A DNA stretch of 64,000 nt from Dermatemys mawii (GCA_007922305.1 ML677373.1:18757545-18821544), one strand, 5' to 3'. Counted from the stretch's first letter, positions 1 through 13,393 are shown. A program made the numbers and translations. The notes: generated from the sequence alone by a model not told the origin.

Positions 1-915
1 GAGGAAGAAGCTGCCTGATCTGAATGCAGAGAGGACAAGAACTGGACCCTCAGAGTGGGTGGGGGTTGTAGACTGGGACAAGAAGTCTAGGGATGGGAGA
101 GGTGGCCTGTAGGCTAGTGGGCGGGGTGGTCGTGGTGGGAGGGAAATTGAAACTGGGAGTTTGGATGGGGGAGGATACTGGGTCAGAGAACGAGTGGGAC
201 AGGATACTGGGAGGGAACATCGATCTGACGAACCTGGGGTACAGCAGGAGAACGGGTACTAGTTGGACACAGAGACTGGAACAAGGATTCAGATGGAAGT
301 GGGAGAACAGAGATTGAATGAATGGGAGACTGGAACTCGGAGTCAGTGGGGATCAGAAATGTGGACAGGGAGGAGGGCGAATGGAGGCCAGAGTGGAGGA
401 GAGAGACAGATTGGATGAAGAGCTGTGAAGCGATGGGAGTAATGGAACAGCTGGGTATGGAGACAGGGAGTTGGGGGAAGGACGCTGGAATGGAGAGTCC
501 ATAGAGGTCAGATTAGGACTGGTTAAGTGAGGAGAGTAACATTGCAGTGAGAAGCCTGCGCAGTGGAGACTGGGACTGGCTGGACGAGGAGCTAGGAGTA
601 GGAAAAAGAGAGGACTGGGCCAAGGACAGGTTGGAGCAGGGGCAGAGCAGATGAGTCATACTTAGGGCAGAAGAGTCTGTGTGCATTAGAGCACACTCCC
701 CCCATTGCCTAGAATAGAACCCAAGCTCCTTGAGTCTCTCCATTCCTCTGGTGTCAGCAGTTATCTGTGAAACACAATGGCATAGTTCCCCATCCTCAAG
801 CTGCTCTACATGAAGGATGATGACCTACTGCTGCTGTCAGTTACTCTGTTAGCTCAAGTGGCAGAGGATGGAGTGATGGAGCTAAAGGTTCCAACTCTAT
901 TTGCTGATGAGTTGA
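1..915 (+). repeat. GA/G-rich interspersed repeat with low-complexity body
   Basis: Bases 60-660 are strongly purine-rich on this strand, built from degenerate units such as 'actgggact', 'gggagac' and 'tggaactcgg'. From 660 to 915 the composition becomes normal, with 'ctgtcagttactctgttagc' near 834-853. The pattern resembles GC/GA-rich interspersed repeats I have seen in turtle genomes; I cannot name the family. The short open frames here look like products of low stop-codon density. Confidence 0.5.
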
Positions 916-1458
916 TTTCAGTATGATACTGCGTGACAGAATTTTGGTTTACTCTTTAAAAAATCTGGGAAAGTATACACAGGAAAAACCTGTTAAAAGA
1001 ACATTATTAAGGTAGCAGATTCATGCATTCAAAAGTTAGGAAATTCCTCAGTTAAGGTTATGTGAGAAACCTTAATTCAGCTCCCTCGTACACATGTATT
1101 ATGATACAATTGTTAATTACATGATTATTTTTCCAAAGGACCCCTGCCTCATTCAGTGCACTGGATGAACCTTCTCTGGGGATGAATCAGGGTTGTATGC
1201 AGAAGGAGGCTATAGGACCATTGCCTCATTTGTTGCAGAAGTTGGAAGGTGTGTAATGAATGAAATAGGAGATAGCAAGATGAGAAAGGGTAGTCTCATG
1301 AGTAAAGCAGTTGAATGCTGCCCTGGAGAATTAGATTCTATCCCTGCCTCTGCCAGAGTGTTCCTGTGTGATGCTGGGCGAGTGAATTACCTAACTTTTC
1401 ATAGGTGGTCTCTACTAGTATGTTCCTCGTGTTCTGGGTGCCTGATTTGAGACCATGG

Positions 1459-1570
1459 GATCTGATTTGAAAAAGGGCTGAACACTCACAACTGCCACTG
1501 AAGTCAGTGGGAGCTATGCTTGAATATATGGAGTGCTATATTATGCTAAGTATTCTGAAAAATCAGATCC
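1459..1570. repeat. Small palindromic (MITE-like) element
   Basis: About 112 bp with terminal inverted repeats GATCTGATTT at 1459 and the matching AAATCAGATC ending at 1569. The interior carries 'gaagtcagtgggagc', the short motif shared by many similar elements in this window. This is a non-autonomous palindromic repeat; the family cannot be named by eye. Confidence 0.6.
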
Positions 1571-3537
1571 AAGGTATGTCCAAATTGGACACCCAAAGAT
1601 AGTGGAAAATTTTGACCTTAATCTCTCTGTGCCCAGTTCCCCATCTCTAAAATGGGAATATAATTCCACTTCATCTCATGGAGGTGTCGTGTATCATAGA
1701 ATAGCCCCTTAGGAAATTATATTTCTGACTTCAGGGCAGGATTTCAGTAGCGTGCGGTAAATACAGCTCGCGGCTACGCACTGAACAATGAGGAGAAAAC
1801 ACAATATTGAATTGATGCTCGGTGAATGCACTGTCCATTATGTGCATTAACTGAGGTATGGGTCCTGTGGAAGTAGTAGTGTGATCATGTCATTAGACTG
1901 TATCATAATGCTGCATACAAGGAGGTGAATTTAGATTGTACAGGCAATTCTAGCACGCACGCACACACACAAATTTGTAACACTTTATGGACAGCCTTGA
2001 ACAAATGGATCACTTGAAAGACTGTAGATCAAGAAATTAGTGATGTAGTTGTGATGGATGAGGCAGTTAGATCTATACATTGTGGAAGTAATTTTCAGAT
2101 TCTAAGCCAGAGGTCTAGATTTGCTCACCAGATACCTTTTTAAAGGCTGCTGACATGACACGGCTAAATCAGTTTGACAAATCCCTTGACTAGGAGTTGT
2201 CAGTGTAAATTGGGTAGAGGTTTCAAGGCGATAAAAATTTAAATAAGGGGTAACAATCCTAAGGGGCCACTAGCTGAATTGAAAGGTCTTGAAATGGTCT
2301 TTCTTTTTTTCCTTATCCATTTTCTCCACACATGTCAGTGCCAGTGCAGACTGTCCTCTCTCTCCCACTGATTCCAAAGTAAAAACAAAAGGAATCAGTA
2401 AACAAAATAAAAACGTAGGGGTATCTGTATTGAAATCCATCTCAGCATGCTATAAAGTCTTATTGTTTACCATACGTAATGTCTGTAAAGTTCAAAGGCT
2501 CCAGGTGTTGGAGTCAGGACTTTTCTTAATTTAAAATATCATCCCATTTTTATTATTGTTGACTTGTGGAGGATAAACCCTGCTTAAAGCATCCAAGGAT
2601 TGGCTTCCACCCATCCATTCTGAATCGGGGTCCCAGTCCCACAGGGCCAGAGGTTGGACACCACCGCTCTATCATTAATCTTTGACTTGAGAGGTTAATG
2701 CTTGTTAAAATATGCAGATATTTACTGAATTGCCTACTTTGTAAATGTACAAATGGGCATACAAGACCTTGGTCCTAATTCTTATGCCATTGCACTTAAA
2801 AGGATTGGGCCACATCATCCGTTGGTAGAAAGTGATCTGTCTGTCTGGATTCTTTATAGTGGATTAAGAAAGTACCTGGATCTGTTTGCCTTAGCTGGTT
2901 AGTTGTCAGCTTGTCTAGGCTTTGGCTCCATAAAATATGCTATTAGGCTGTGATGTGTAGTGATGCACAATCATGGGTGAACTTCTTCCAAAATGCTAAA
3001 CTTGTAGTTCTGTTCTGCTGTCTCCTCCTCCTCCTCCACTTAATTTTGGTTTGTTGTTGGACCAACTTTCCAGCTATGATGTAATTCTTGAAAAGCGTCT
3101 TGTGTGCCAAGAAAGGATGGACTTTACATTAGAATAAGTGAGCTAGATAACTTTGTTGTTCTTCCTTCCTACCTCATCACTCCTCTTTTCCTACTGCTTT
3201 AAAAATACTGGGGCTGGAAATTCTTTATTGGGGGTGGGAGGCCAGACCAACACCCCTCCCAAAAGTTGGAGGAATGGATTATTAGGTAAATTTACACATG
3301 CTAAAGTATCTTCTCCAAAAGGTGCTGGAGGAGGAGCTAAAAGACCTCTTCAATTTCTTGGATCGTCCTAAGGAAGAACTACTTAATCTTTTGCCTGTGT
3401 GGTATTTAGTCTTGCATTGTTATCACATGGATTGTAGTATCAAACCACTTCCTAAAACTGTATAAAACGTAATTAAAACGTTGATGCTTTATTACACTTG
3501 CTAAATTAAAATAATTATATAAATGTGTACTTCCATG

Positions 3538-3750
3538 GGAGGATCTCAAAGCACTTGTCAAACACTGAGTAATCGTTATGCCACCTCTTCTAGGGAGTTA
3601 GTATTTTAATCTATGTTCTGGAGATGGAGGAAACTGAGGCTTGTAGGTAATTTGTCCAAATTCACAAAGGGAGAATTTTGGCATCGCTGGAAATAGACTT
3701 CACATCCTCTGACTCCTATTGAGGTGCTGTGACCACTACACCATGCTTAC
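3538..3750 (-). repeat. MIR/CORE-SINE relic, minus orientation
   Basis: Read on this strand it has the order typical of a reversed MIR: 'ggatctcaaagcacttgtc', then 'ggaaactgaggc', then an old tRNA-like head ending 'gaccactacaccatgctt'. Heavily diverged. Confidence 0.7.
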
Positions 3751-5724
3751 TCATGGAATACATTAGAAAGTATACTGTTGTATTTGCATTTTATGAAAAA
3801 ACTTTGAGGAACTGAAAATCAATTTCCATAAACAACTGTCTCCTCCCCGTGTCCATACAAATATTTATTATTCTTGACTTTTTACGTGGGGAGCTCTGGT
3901 ACCAAAATAGACAAGTTCTGAAAGATGTGTGACCTTAGATGTCTACATGCCCTGTACTTTATGTGGATGGAATTGAATGAGCAGAATTTGTCAATATGAG
4001 TATGAGAGTTGTGAATGACAAAATGAAATTTATCTTTGTTTCCTGATTAAATGTTTCAGTTTCCATACCTTGCCCAAGTATCAGCATGCTTTCTTAGGAT
4101 TAAATTCAATTAATAAATTGCCCTTCTGAGGCTCCCTACTTATTTCTGTGTTATGTAGATCTTCCGTGTCCGTAATCAACATTCTGCATTGATGCCCCCT
4201 TGAATGCAGAGCGTATGACACAGTTTAGCCCGATAGGTATATAGTCTAACCAAAACTCTGGATTAAGTAAAGCTCTGTTATAGTCCCTCAAATGTTCTCT
4301 AAGGATAAGCGTTAACGAAAAGAAATTGTATGGCCTCTTCAGCATAAAAGGCCACTGCTCAGGGTGTGAAACTTAACTCCTTTTCAGGCCAGCTGATTCA
4401 ACAAGAATTCAGCCAGCCATAGAAGACAATTTATAAATAAAATATTTTTTTTCTTTTACAACTTGTGAAAAGTGGAAAAGCCAGTTGGTAGGTGGTGAGC
4501 TTAATCTCCAAGATTTTTTTAAGTCTTGATGCATGGCTGCTCAGTGACCACAGTGATCTCTGGGAGTAAATTTATCTCAAAGCTATCTCAAATCTCTAAC
4601 ATATCAAACAAGATGAGTTCAGTCAAAATTGTTCTGACAAATCTTTAAATGTTGTTTGTACATTAATTTGCCTTGTGATTCTGAAAATTAAATTGAGTGA
4701 TACAAGACAAATAGAAGATTACTCCATGCTGCTGTAAAACATATTGTACATTTCTTGTTTGCAGCTTAAGCATTGGCTGTGAAAGAGCTTGTGTTAAGGG
4801 ATGAACAAGCACAGTGGATTACTTAAATGGGAAAGGCATGCTTTTATCTATTTGAGCTTTAGACTTGTTGAAATTCAGGCACCTTGGACTGATAAAGACT
4901 TAGAAAGATCAAATATATGGGGATTTCTGTTAGTGAATTTTTAAAATGTCCTAGAGATGGAAATTATTATTAAAATATCACAAAAGCTGATTTTATATCT
5001 GTAAGAGCTATACTTTGTCTCATAACAATATGAGAGAATTTATTTTAGGAAAATTTCCCAAAGGTGAATTGCTTGCTAAAAAGAAAACAAGAAACTGCAT
5101 CATTCCCTGCTTCAGCTATCACAATAAATTGTTGTGAAGTCCATTTTAAACTAAAATAGCTGCCTTGAACTTGTAAAATATATTTAAATGTTTGATCATA
5201 GGAGAGATGATATTGTAGAGGGGAGTTATTGAAAGGTTTTTGCTTTGCTTTGCTGCCCAGGTATATTTTTGGCAGATAATCCTGACCGCCTTGGATGTAA
5301 ACTTTATCTCAAACAAAAAAAGTTCTTAAATTGTTGAAAGTGTGTTTCAGTGGCATCCAGCTAGCCCATATTCCCCTCTCATTATGCTTCCTTTTCTAAA
5401 AGACTACACCTTAAAAAACAAAACTCAAAAGTCCAAAAAAATCAAGATGGCAGCAAGCATAATTCCATCTGACCTACTTGGGACCTCTGGGCTTTATCTG
5501 ACATCAATATGAATAAAACATGAGAGAGACTGGAAATGAACAGCAAAGCCACTTAAAATTCACCCACCCGCCTGAGACCACATACTTTAAGAGCAGAAGT
5601 GCTCCTGAAGAAAGGTGACTTGGAGGAGAGAATTGAGAGAAAGGACCCTTGGTGACTAGGAAGTAGGTTATTCTCAAAGGATAGGGGGTGTCATTAATGA
5701 AGGCACAGAGCATTGGGTGGGTAA

Positions 5725-5825
5725 TCATTCAGTAAGGTACTTAGGCACATGCCTAACTTGAAACCAGTGGGATTACTCACAGGTGTAAAGTTCAGCTTGT
5801 GCTTATGTACCCTGATGAATCCTGG
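5725..5825. repeat. Palindromic 'cacatgcttaa' type element
   Basis: 'aggtacttaggcacatgcct' on the left mirrors 'agcttgtgcttatgtaccct' on the right, around 'ccagtgggattactcacagg'. It shares its core with the elements at 7497-7600, 11203-11322 and 57242-57366. Confidence 0.5.
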
Positions 5826-6065
5826 CCAAAACTAAGAGCAAGAGGGGAGGCAATGAAAGGAGCTGTAGGAAGAAAGGATTAGGAAGAGTTTAGGGAGTAG
5901 GACGGCGTAAGGTAGGAAACATGAATGGAGCTGGGTAGATGGGGTGAGATTATGGTACTTTGAAAGTGAGAACAGAAGGAGGCTTGCCAAGATCTGATCA
6001 CCAGTATAAAGCTAACTAACATTTATCATCCCTTTACCCCTCTTTAGGATTTCTGTCCCTGAGTC

Positions 6066-6275
6066 ATGGCAGACAGAAGACCAGAGAAGTCATGTGAACA
6101 AGCATGTGAATCACTTAAACAGCAGAATTATGAAGTGACTGTGAAGCACTGCACGGAGGCACTCCTTTCCCTCAGCCAGTACCCCACAGCTCACTTCCCG
6201 GAGGCATGTCAGGCTGAAATCGACCGCATAAAAATTGAGAGTCTTCTCTATAGAATTGCTTCTTTTTTACAACTC
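6066..6275 (+). CDS. HELZ: HELZ coding exon 1 (residues 1-70), initiator ATG
   Basis: The exon starts at 6048 after a pyrimidine-rich tract ending in 'ctctttag', so 6048-6065 is 5' UTR. The ATG at 6066 is the first in the exon and opens [18 protein letters not shown], which matches the known HELZ N-terminus. The donor is aactc|gtgagt at 6276, and the exon ends in phase 0. The segment around residues 12-36 has the alternating small/aromatic/Ala pattern of a TPR helix pair (ACESL...NYE...HCTEAL). This suggests a helical protein-binding region, which is an inference. Reading past the donor gives a five-residue tail and a stop, so intron retention would truncate the protein. Confidence 0.97.
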
Positions 6276-7163
6276 GTGAGTGCGATTCTTTAATAGTATC
6301 AGGTGACCTTGGAAGAAAAATAAAGTGCCTTTTATCTTTCAATGTTTAATTAGAAATCAGAACCTTATTATCATTGTCATGTTGCTTGGACATGAAACTC
6401 CTCTTGCAAATCAGATGTAAGTCTTCAGTTTTGCAGGGGTCCATTTACCTTTGTGTAGTAGCTTGCAGAATTGGGATCCAAGTGTAGTTTGGATTTGAAT
6501 GAATGATTGATTAAAGAAACAGTGGAAATGTATTTTAACTTTGTTGAAGCTTATTCCAACAACTGAAATATTCACTAATAATGTATTACATTATATATAT
6601 TACATTAACATAACAACTGTGCAACCTTATTAATAGTCTTTTAACAAAGTCAAGCACTCAGAAGTTAGGAAGTGCCAGAATTAAGTTGCCCATCTGAATG
6701 GGATCTTCAGGGAATTTAGCTGCAAAGCTCTAGCAACATGTACAAACTGTGATTTTTCAAGTACAATATATACTTTTCAGGTTGTGACCGTACCATATTA
6801 GTGCAAGATTAAGTAAACTGTGCAATGCACAGACAACAGTCTGAATTTTAAGCAAACATGGGAAATGATAGTTTTATATTTCCCTCCAAATGTTATGGCT
6901 TCACACAAAGACACCTCTTCTGAAAACATCCAATTGATTATAATCCTGGAAAAAGACAACATTTTGTCTATAGAATGTGTTAGACCCATTTCTGAAGTTC
7001 AAGATGAACTAATGTACCTTCAACTATATCACATTTTCTGCCTTGAAAAATAGAATGTGTAAGAGAAAATGGGTTATTTGATGTTTCAGAGGGAGCTGTT
7101 GATTGGAGCAGGAAGTTGTTTATCCTAATTGGAATAATATTTAAACCTTTTTTTCCCCCCCAG
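6276..7163 (+). other. HELZ intron 1 (0.9 kb)
   Basis: GT-AG intron, AT-rich. Nothing recognisable beyond a run of overlapping 'attacat' units near 6583-6612. The open frames on both strands around 6800-7050 do not resemble known proteins. Confidence 0.9.
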
Positions 7164-7200
7164 AAAAACTATGGACAAGCAGATGAAGACTGTAGGCATG
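7164..7200 (+). CDS. HELZ: HELZ coding exon 2 (residues 71-82 plus one base)
   Basis: A 37-base micro-exon lies between a T/C-rich acceptor ending 'cccccag' (7163) and the donor gtatgc at 7201. It encodes KNYGQADEDCRH plus the first base of the next codon (phase 1). The peptide matches the HELZ segment KNY-QADEDCRH that follows the first exon in vertebrates. It keeps the frame exactly between exon 1 (phase 0) and exon 3, which supports it despite its size. Confidence 0.95.
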
Positions 7201-7496
7201 GTATGCTGATTTATTTATCTATTGTGATTTCTAACCACATGTACTCAGTTCTCTGGATTACAGAACATTCCAAAATGAGTATCAAAAATATTTGTTTTTT
7301 TAATGTCATAAAATTGTCCTACCCAAATTATTGCTTTTGGTTTATAATGAAAGTACAACCAAACTGAAATACAGCCACTTCTGCTGTGGAGGTTGGCAGC
7401 TGACCAGTGGACCACAAATCTCTCTGATGACCAAGAAGAAGCTGGCAATTTTGCCTTCCTTCCCAGAGGCAAGAATAAATGCTTTATCTGCATTTA

Positions 7497-7600
7497 GACC
7501 ATGATTCAGCAAAGCATGTGCTTGACTTCAAAAACATGCTTAAATCCATCCCTATTCAGCAAAGCACTTAAGCACGTGTGTGGTAAAGCCCATACTTAAA
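7497..7600. repeat. Palindromic 'attcagcaaagca' element
   Basis: Two direct 'attcagcaaagca' copies (7503 and 7555) bracket 'aaacatgcttaaatcc', and 'acttaagcacgtg' follows. This is the vocabulary of a palindromic repeat common in turtle-type genomes, here rearranged. Confidence 0.5.
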
Positions 7601-7678
7601 TATGTATTGTAGTGCATTATTGAACTGGAGTCTTGCAGAGGAATTTACCATCTGTGCTAAAGTTCTGTACTTTTATTA

Positions 7679-7748
7679 TGGACCTGATTCAGCACCCAAG
7701 ATAATTGGATTACTTTCACTGATTTCACTGGGTGTGGAATCAGGCTTT
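7679..7748. repeat. Small inverted-repeat element
   Basis: Left end GACCTGATTCAGCACCC and right end GGGTGTGGAATCAGGC are imperfect inverted repeats around a 36-bp centre. Confidence 0.6.
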
Positions 7749-10489
7749 ATTAGCATACACTTGGGAAATAAATTATACTGTGAGTAGGTCCCACTTTTTG
7801 GTGCTCTGACTCTTTAACTAATCTTGAATTGTAATACAGAGATTTCCCCAAGTCCTGATTGAGTTTGAAAGCAATCGTTAAATGGGGATTATGTAATTGT
7901 ACTATAGATATATTTGTTTGATGGCATGATTGAAAGTTTAGCACTTCTGAATATTGTCTGTGTATTCATCATATGCAGTGCTGTCCTTAAAACAGTCTGC
8001 TATATTTAAAATCCACCTATTGTATCTGCTGCTAGAGCCAGAGATGCATTATTCTGAACTGGCCTGCACCGTTGTCCTTCCTGACAGTAAATAAAGAGCC
8101 AAGAAGAGATGTAGGGAAGGATGAAGACTGGCTAGAGGAGGGAGAAGAGAGAATGCCGTTAAATTAATTTTCATTGACTAATATTCTGAGGATCAAATCT
8201 GGGTCCTATTGACATCAAATGGAAGATTTGACATTGATTGTAGCAAGGGTAGGATTTATCTTTGAGTCAGCTTTGTGACTTACACTGAGAGACTATCTTT
8301 GTTTCTTCTCAGCATGTACAGCAGATCCTGAATATTTCAAAGGAACTGTACAGTTAAGAATATTTTTCCTGCACTTATTGGCACATATAATATGGTAATG
8401 GCTAAAAAAATATGCCAACTGTAGAGCAGATTAACACGTATTTTTAATTTAAACAGATCTCTTTTGAAATGCATGGTAGGGAGAAAAAATTAAACAGTGT
8501 TCCGGTCATAAGCCTTTAAAATCAGACCCACTCAAAGGCTGTTCTAGGCTGAAGTCTGATCTAGCATATTACACGTACAAATCTTTTTTTTCTCCAGGTC
8601 TAAAATATGTAATTTTAGAACAATTCTTATATCAAAATGATTTTTATAGTGTATATAAACAGATTTGATCGTCTTGCCCTACTCTGTAATTTTAATTGAT
8701 CTTCTCTCAGGAGCTAACATTTCAAGACAGCTGCAGAGGTTGTCTTGGTGGGTCTGTGTTTTTTATTACTATGGAAGGGAGATTTTAAAATAAAAATGCC
8801 ATGGGTGAATCATGTTTTAGGCCTGTCTGCTATAACGATATCCACTGAAGCATGCACAAACCTTTTTGACAGAAAAAGCTTTATTCAATCTGCAGTGATG
8901 ACTTTTTACAAGACTTGACATATTGCAGACACCAGTGACTTCATTTTGATTTAAAAGGAATGAAATGCATGCTCTAGCATGCACACTAGAAATATGTATT
9001 CTCTTCAACAGTTGTGTTTACTGATAGAAGCACAAGAGCTTACTGTAAGGGTGAATCTTTTAAATTATTCCATCAATATTCAAAGAATTTTGTTAAAAAT
9101 GAAAAGTTACCGTCTACTGACCTACTGCAACAGAATGCTTTAGCTAAATAACTCCATGCAATTAAAAATATAAAATATCTTAACTGAGTATCTAAAGTTT
9201 GAGGTATGTTATCCTAATTATTAATTGTCATACGTTTTAAAACTGAGTTTTTCTGAAGCTTTTATTTTCCTTCTGATTTGGGAAATAAGTCTCTGTTCTG
9301 AAATTGTTGTCAGCAGTCACAGTGTGATTTGAATTCAGTGTGTCACATTTTAGGCATCTTAAAATCAGGGTTTGGTTGCCATTATATAGTCAAAAACATG
9401 TCCTGTCATTTTTGATATAGATGTTCTTTTGGGACTATTCTTTCCTTAATATGGTCACATAATTCCCCTGAACGACTTGTACACCTATTAAGTGAGAGAA
9501 TTGATTTGTTTTTTGAGAATCTAATCCTGCAGTCCTTGTGCCTGTAAACTTCCCATTAGCATTAATGGGAGCTACACACATCTAAGAACTGCGTAACTGG
9601 TGATTGGCAGTAGAAATACAAATGGTGACGTTGTCTGCAATAACAACAATGTATATTTTTGACTGTAACTTTAAAAAACAGCCTACCTACATTATTACAA
9701 TTTGCATGATAATTTTACTTAACATTTCAGTCTTTTAAAAAAGATATTTTCTTTCTGGCCAGGTAATACATATAATGAAGTGTTGTTACTACTGGGCTGG
9801 AGCATGTCTATAACATGACATAAATCCTTTTGCTATTGCAAATGTCAAGGAAAGTATCTGTTTGGCTAGCTATCTGATCCCAGAGTTTACTGGTACAAAG
9901 TTTACTGAAGCTTTTAAATATCAGGATTAAAACGATCATTCCTATTGCAGCATGAGTGAATTGCCAAGTCACCTGGACTATTTTGTTTTAAAGTGGCAAA
10001 AATATTAATTTGTTTAGCGCAACTAACCAGTGAAGAGGTTTGGTAAATTTGCAAACTATAAAGTTGGCTTTTTGCTAACGTGAATGGATCCTCAGGAGCA
10101 TGTTTTTACCATGTTTTTATCAAAATGTGGTTTGTTGTATTTTTGACTCTTGGAACGATGAAGGAAATCCTTTGTATCCTTGTCAAAGAGCTGAAGTAAC
10201 TGTCCCCTAACTTCAAGGATGGTGTCACCATCCTTCTGGCTAAAGGATGATGGGCTTGCATCTCCTTAGAGCTCATCTACATAATTTCTTAGCTGGTGAA
10301 AGATGTCACTGCTAAGTGACAGGAGGCATGAGGCAAAGCTGGTCCAAGCCTTGCCAGTTCAGGAAGGGGAGGTTTGAACCTTGGTCTCAGATGACATTTT
10401 AGTTTTAAAGGTGAAGGGAAAACTGAGTTGGTTTAGTTAAGCTTGTACTGTCTTGTGTTGGGGCTAAAAGTTGGTGATTTGTGTTACAG

Positions 10490-10614
10490 TGCTGGGAGAG
10501 GGACTGGCCAAGGGAGATGGCTCTTTCCGTGCAGTGCTTTGCTGCATGCATCTTAAAGGGAAGCTGCAAATTGTATCTAATGTTCTTTCCAAATCACTGA
10601 TGGGCGAATCATTG
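10490..10614 (+). CDS. HELZ: HELZ coding exon 3 (residues 83-124)
   Basis: The acceptor is 'tgttacag' ending at 10489 and the donor is gtaagt at 10615. The exon is 125 bases, enters in phase 1 and leaves in phase 0. The translation begins [20 protein letters not shown] and ends SLMGESL, matching the HELZ N-terminal region (human [19 protein letters not shown]). It completes the helical N-terminal part begun in exon 1. It has no long in-frame open stretch from an ATG, so simple ORF finding would miss it. Confidence 0.95.
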
Positions 10615-11202
10615 GTAAGTGGACCTGATTTAATTTACATAACTTGAAAACTAACTTTTGGATTTTTTTAGTCATTTAGTAGCAAACCTCGGAATGTCTC
10701 TTTGACCAGTACGTAACAATAAATTAGTTCATATGGGAAATCCAAGGATGAATGTATACTAAAATATTCAGGTGCTCATATGTAAGCAAGAGCCCAAGTT
10801 GTTGCTTTACCAATGTTTCTGAGCCAGTATGCTTTTTTACGGATTTTTTCTACTTTTGTTAAAAATCCATTGAATGTTCAAATTAGTTGTCTGCATCTAA
10901 TCCCAATGGAATGGAATGGAATTTTTATACATGTACAGTTGAACAGAGCAGAGCATTCATTTGCATCCTTTTTGCCTGTATTTTAGCCCTCCACCTGAGA
11001 CCTTTTTGTGTGTGCTTCAGTTGACTAAGTTCAGCTTTTATAGCAGAAAGCACATTGATGTGATTATATTTTTTAAAGATGACCCAAATTGTTTTGAAGT
11101 AAACTTCACAGCTGCTGGAGTCAGAAAATAATCCAAATACTTCATTCTGAAATAAAATAGTTTGACTCACCTGCTGGGACCCAAGTTCAAGTTTCTTCTT
11201 TT

Positions 11203-11322
11203 AGGCCCTGATCCAGCAGATTGCTTACAGAAGTGCTTTACCTCATGCACGAGTCGGCTCTCTGACTCCAGTCACGTGTCACGTTAAGGATGTACATCAG
11301 CCTTTGCAGGATTAGGTTCTCA
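11203..11322. repeat. Palindromic 'cctgatccagca' element
   Basis: 'ggccctgatccagcagattg' on the left is matched at the right by 'gcctttgcaggattaggttc' in inverse sense, with 'gactccagtcacg' in the middle. Diverged member of the window's palindromic repeat group. Confidence 0.5.
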
Positions 11323-13180
11323 TTTACTATCTTTGTTCAGTTTCCCACAGTTTCAGTATGTCTGCTCCAAGTTTCACCTGTATGAGCTGGTGGTAAGAAT
11401 AATATCAAAGGTAGTGTAAAGAGGACAATGCTCTGCTCTCAGAGGTGTTAATGACTTCAAAAGCTCATTGAGAAACCCAGAGCCCTGAACTCAGACCTCG
11501 GCAAGAAAAAGCAAAAAAGTGTTCGGTGAAAGCAAGTTTTTAATTTTAATAAGTTTATCATTTTAAGGCTGTTTCTATAATTGTTGAATGATTTAAGAGC
11601 TTAAACATGCAGCATTAATACTAATATATATAAAATACCGTAAGTCCACTTGTTGCTGTACAATATGTTAGCTGTGCCAAGTAATTGTTGGGCCTTTGCT
11701 CTGAAGAGTATAAAATCTAAAGTCTACTTGGAGATTCAAATGTTTAATAGAAATGCTTGGTGATACAAATCTCCTTTCACTTTCATCTGGGAAGGGGTTC
11801 TTGTTTTCCCTGTTATGGTTGATTGGGGCTTCTGTCCTTTGATTGGAGGGCTTCCATTGATGTGATTAGTTGACATGCAGCACAACACTGACTGTAAACA
11901 TGCCTCTTCCTGTTACCCTCTTATAACATCTAAGAATGGGGTGCTGTGCAAGGAACAAATATGCACCCTGCATATCCTACTGCATGTGGAGGATGGGTTA
12001 GTTTTGAAGAAATCTAAATTTGGACATAAATATTGTAACGGCAGAGTAATACATTAGGTTGGTGTAATGCTCTCCGGAGGGCAAAACAGATTTGCTGAGA
12101 TATATTCCCTCTTTAAAGTGATGCATTCTCTGATTAATAATGTTATTTTTATTTATCTGAAAGTTATCTGATATGGTTATGAAGGTAAACAAAAAGAATG
12201 GAACGGATTGACTTGCATTTTCATATCTTTTAGTAGTAGTTTGTCTTCAGAAAAAATAATGTAAATAGCCAAATACTCCATTACCTAGGCAGTGCATTTC
12301 AGGCTGTTATTTTAAAGTTATGGTGGGCTTGCACATAGGTCTTTGCAAGCGAAGTCCCTACGCTCAAACTGAAACTTATGATCTCATGACAGATCAAAGA
12401 TCATCATTCGTGGTTGTTTTCAATAGGAGTATTAAAGTCGGCAGATGGTTTACTGACTTCTCCCAGTGTCTGTGTGGAGTAATTCGGTGAATAAAGTTCG
12501 CAGTGTTTTTACTTGTGGAAGCTGGAATACATCCAGCTTCCCCCACAGTAGTATAAGGGAATGATTCTCAGTAACTTAAACCTTTATGCTCTATATATGA
12601 GCACTACAGGTTGGATTTGGGAGCTCTGCTTTTGGAAAGAAATGGAATAACATTAGAAATAAAAGCTCTGTGTATGAGGATTATCAGATATGAAGATTGA
12701 CACTAAAGTTATTTGAGTTTCTTTCTGCTGCTCTGTAGTACAGGTGGAATGTAGAGGAGAATTATAACAGTCTGCTGTCTAACAAACTCAGTGGCACTTA
12801 ATTAATAAATGCAGCAAGTGGTCAGTTAAATGAAACCACAGACCTGAGTCAGAACTCCTGAGTTCAGGATTGTGCCTTCCATGTGTATGAGATTGCTTTT
12901 CTTCAGATAAATTCATTTTAAAGGATTTTACTGGGGATTCCCTTGAATGTGAAGTTATTTTTCAGTTAGAAGGCTAACGCTTACTTTGTAGTGAAAATTG
13001 CTACAGAAGAGTTAAAGGGAACATATTCCAGAATGGAAAGAGTTGTTAGACTGTGAAAGTAATCAGTTTTCAAAATAGCTTCTTGAGAAGAAGTGACTAG
13101 GTCATGGATACAGCGGTGTAAATTTCTGATATTGATGCCTTCTGAGCTGGAGTAAATATTCTAGTAACAATAACAATAGT

Positions 13181-13393
13181 AATAATACCTAGCTCTTATA
13201 TAGAACTTGTCATCAATAGATCTCAAAGCTCTTTACAAAGGAGGTCAGTAGCATCACCCCCATTTTACAGATGGGGAAGCTGAGGCACAGAGAAGTGAAA
13301 TGACTTGCCTAGGGCCACCCACCAGGCCAGTGGTCATGCTGGGATTAGAATCCAAGTCTCTTGAATCCCTTTCCAGTGGGCCACAATGCCTCT
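13181..13393 (-). repeat. MIR/CORE-SINE, minus orientation, well preserved
   Basis: From left to right: 'aataatacctagctcttata' (3' tail reversed), 'gatctcaaagctctttacaa', 'ttttacagatggggaagctg', 'aggcacagagaagtg', 'gacttgcctagggccac', and the reversed tRNA-like head ending 'gggccacaatgcctct'. This is the full order of a MIR-type SINE read backwards. Confidence 0.85.

Larger units (their letters stand above)
1..6047. other. 5' flank / 5' intron of HELZ; no promoter seen
   Basis: The region opens with a GA-rich repeat (1-915) and contains a palindromic element (1459-1570), MIR relics (about 1612-1690 and 3538-3750) and a second palindromic element (about 5725-5825). The rest, including 1745-1960 and 3760-5720, is AT-rich sequence with nothing I can assign. 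There is no CpG-dense stretch of the kind usual at HELZ-like housekeeping promoters, so the first exon is probably further left. Confidence 0.6.
7201..10489 (+). other. HELZ intron 2 (3.3 kb)
   Basis: GT-AG intron. It holds small palindromic elements at about 7497-7600, 7679-7748 (ends gacctgattc / gaatcaggc) and 9522-9606. The remainder is AT-rich and unassigned. Confidence 0.85.

Noticed and set aside
1..915. GC/GA-rich start of the window as a HELZ promoter
   Set aside because: Purine-rich but not CpG-dense, with repeat-like units; no untranslated exon with a usable donor could be supported.
6820..7053. Possible extra HELZ exon between exons 1 and 2
   Set aside because: No HELZ similarity, and exon 1 to exon 2 joins in frame without it.
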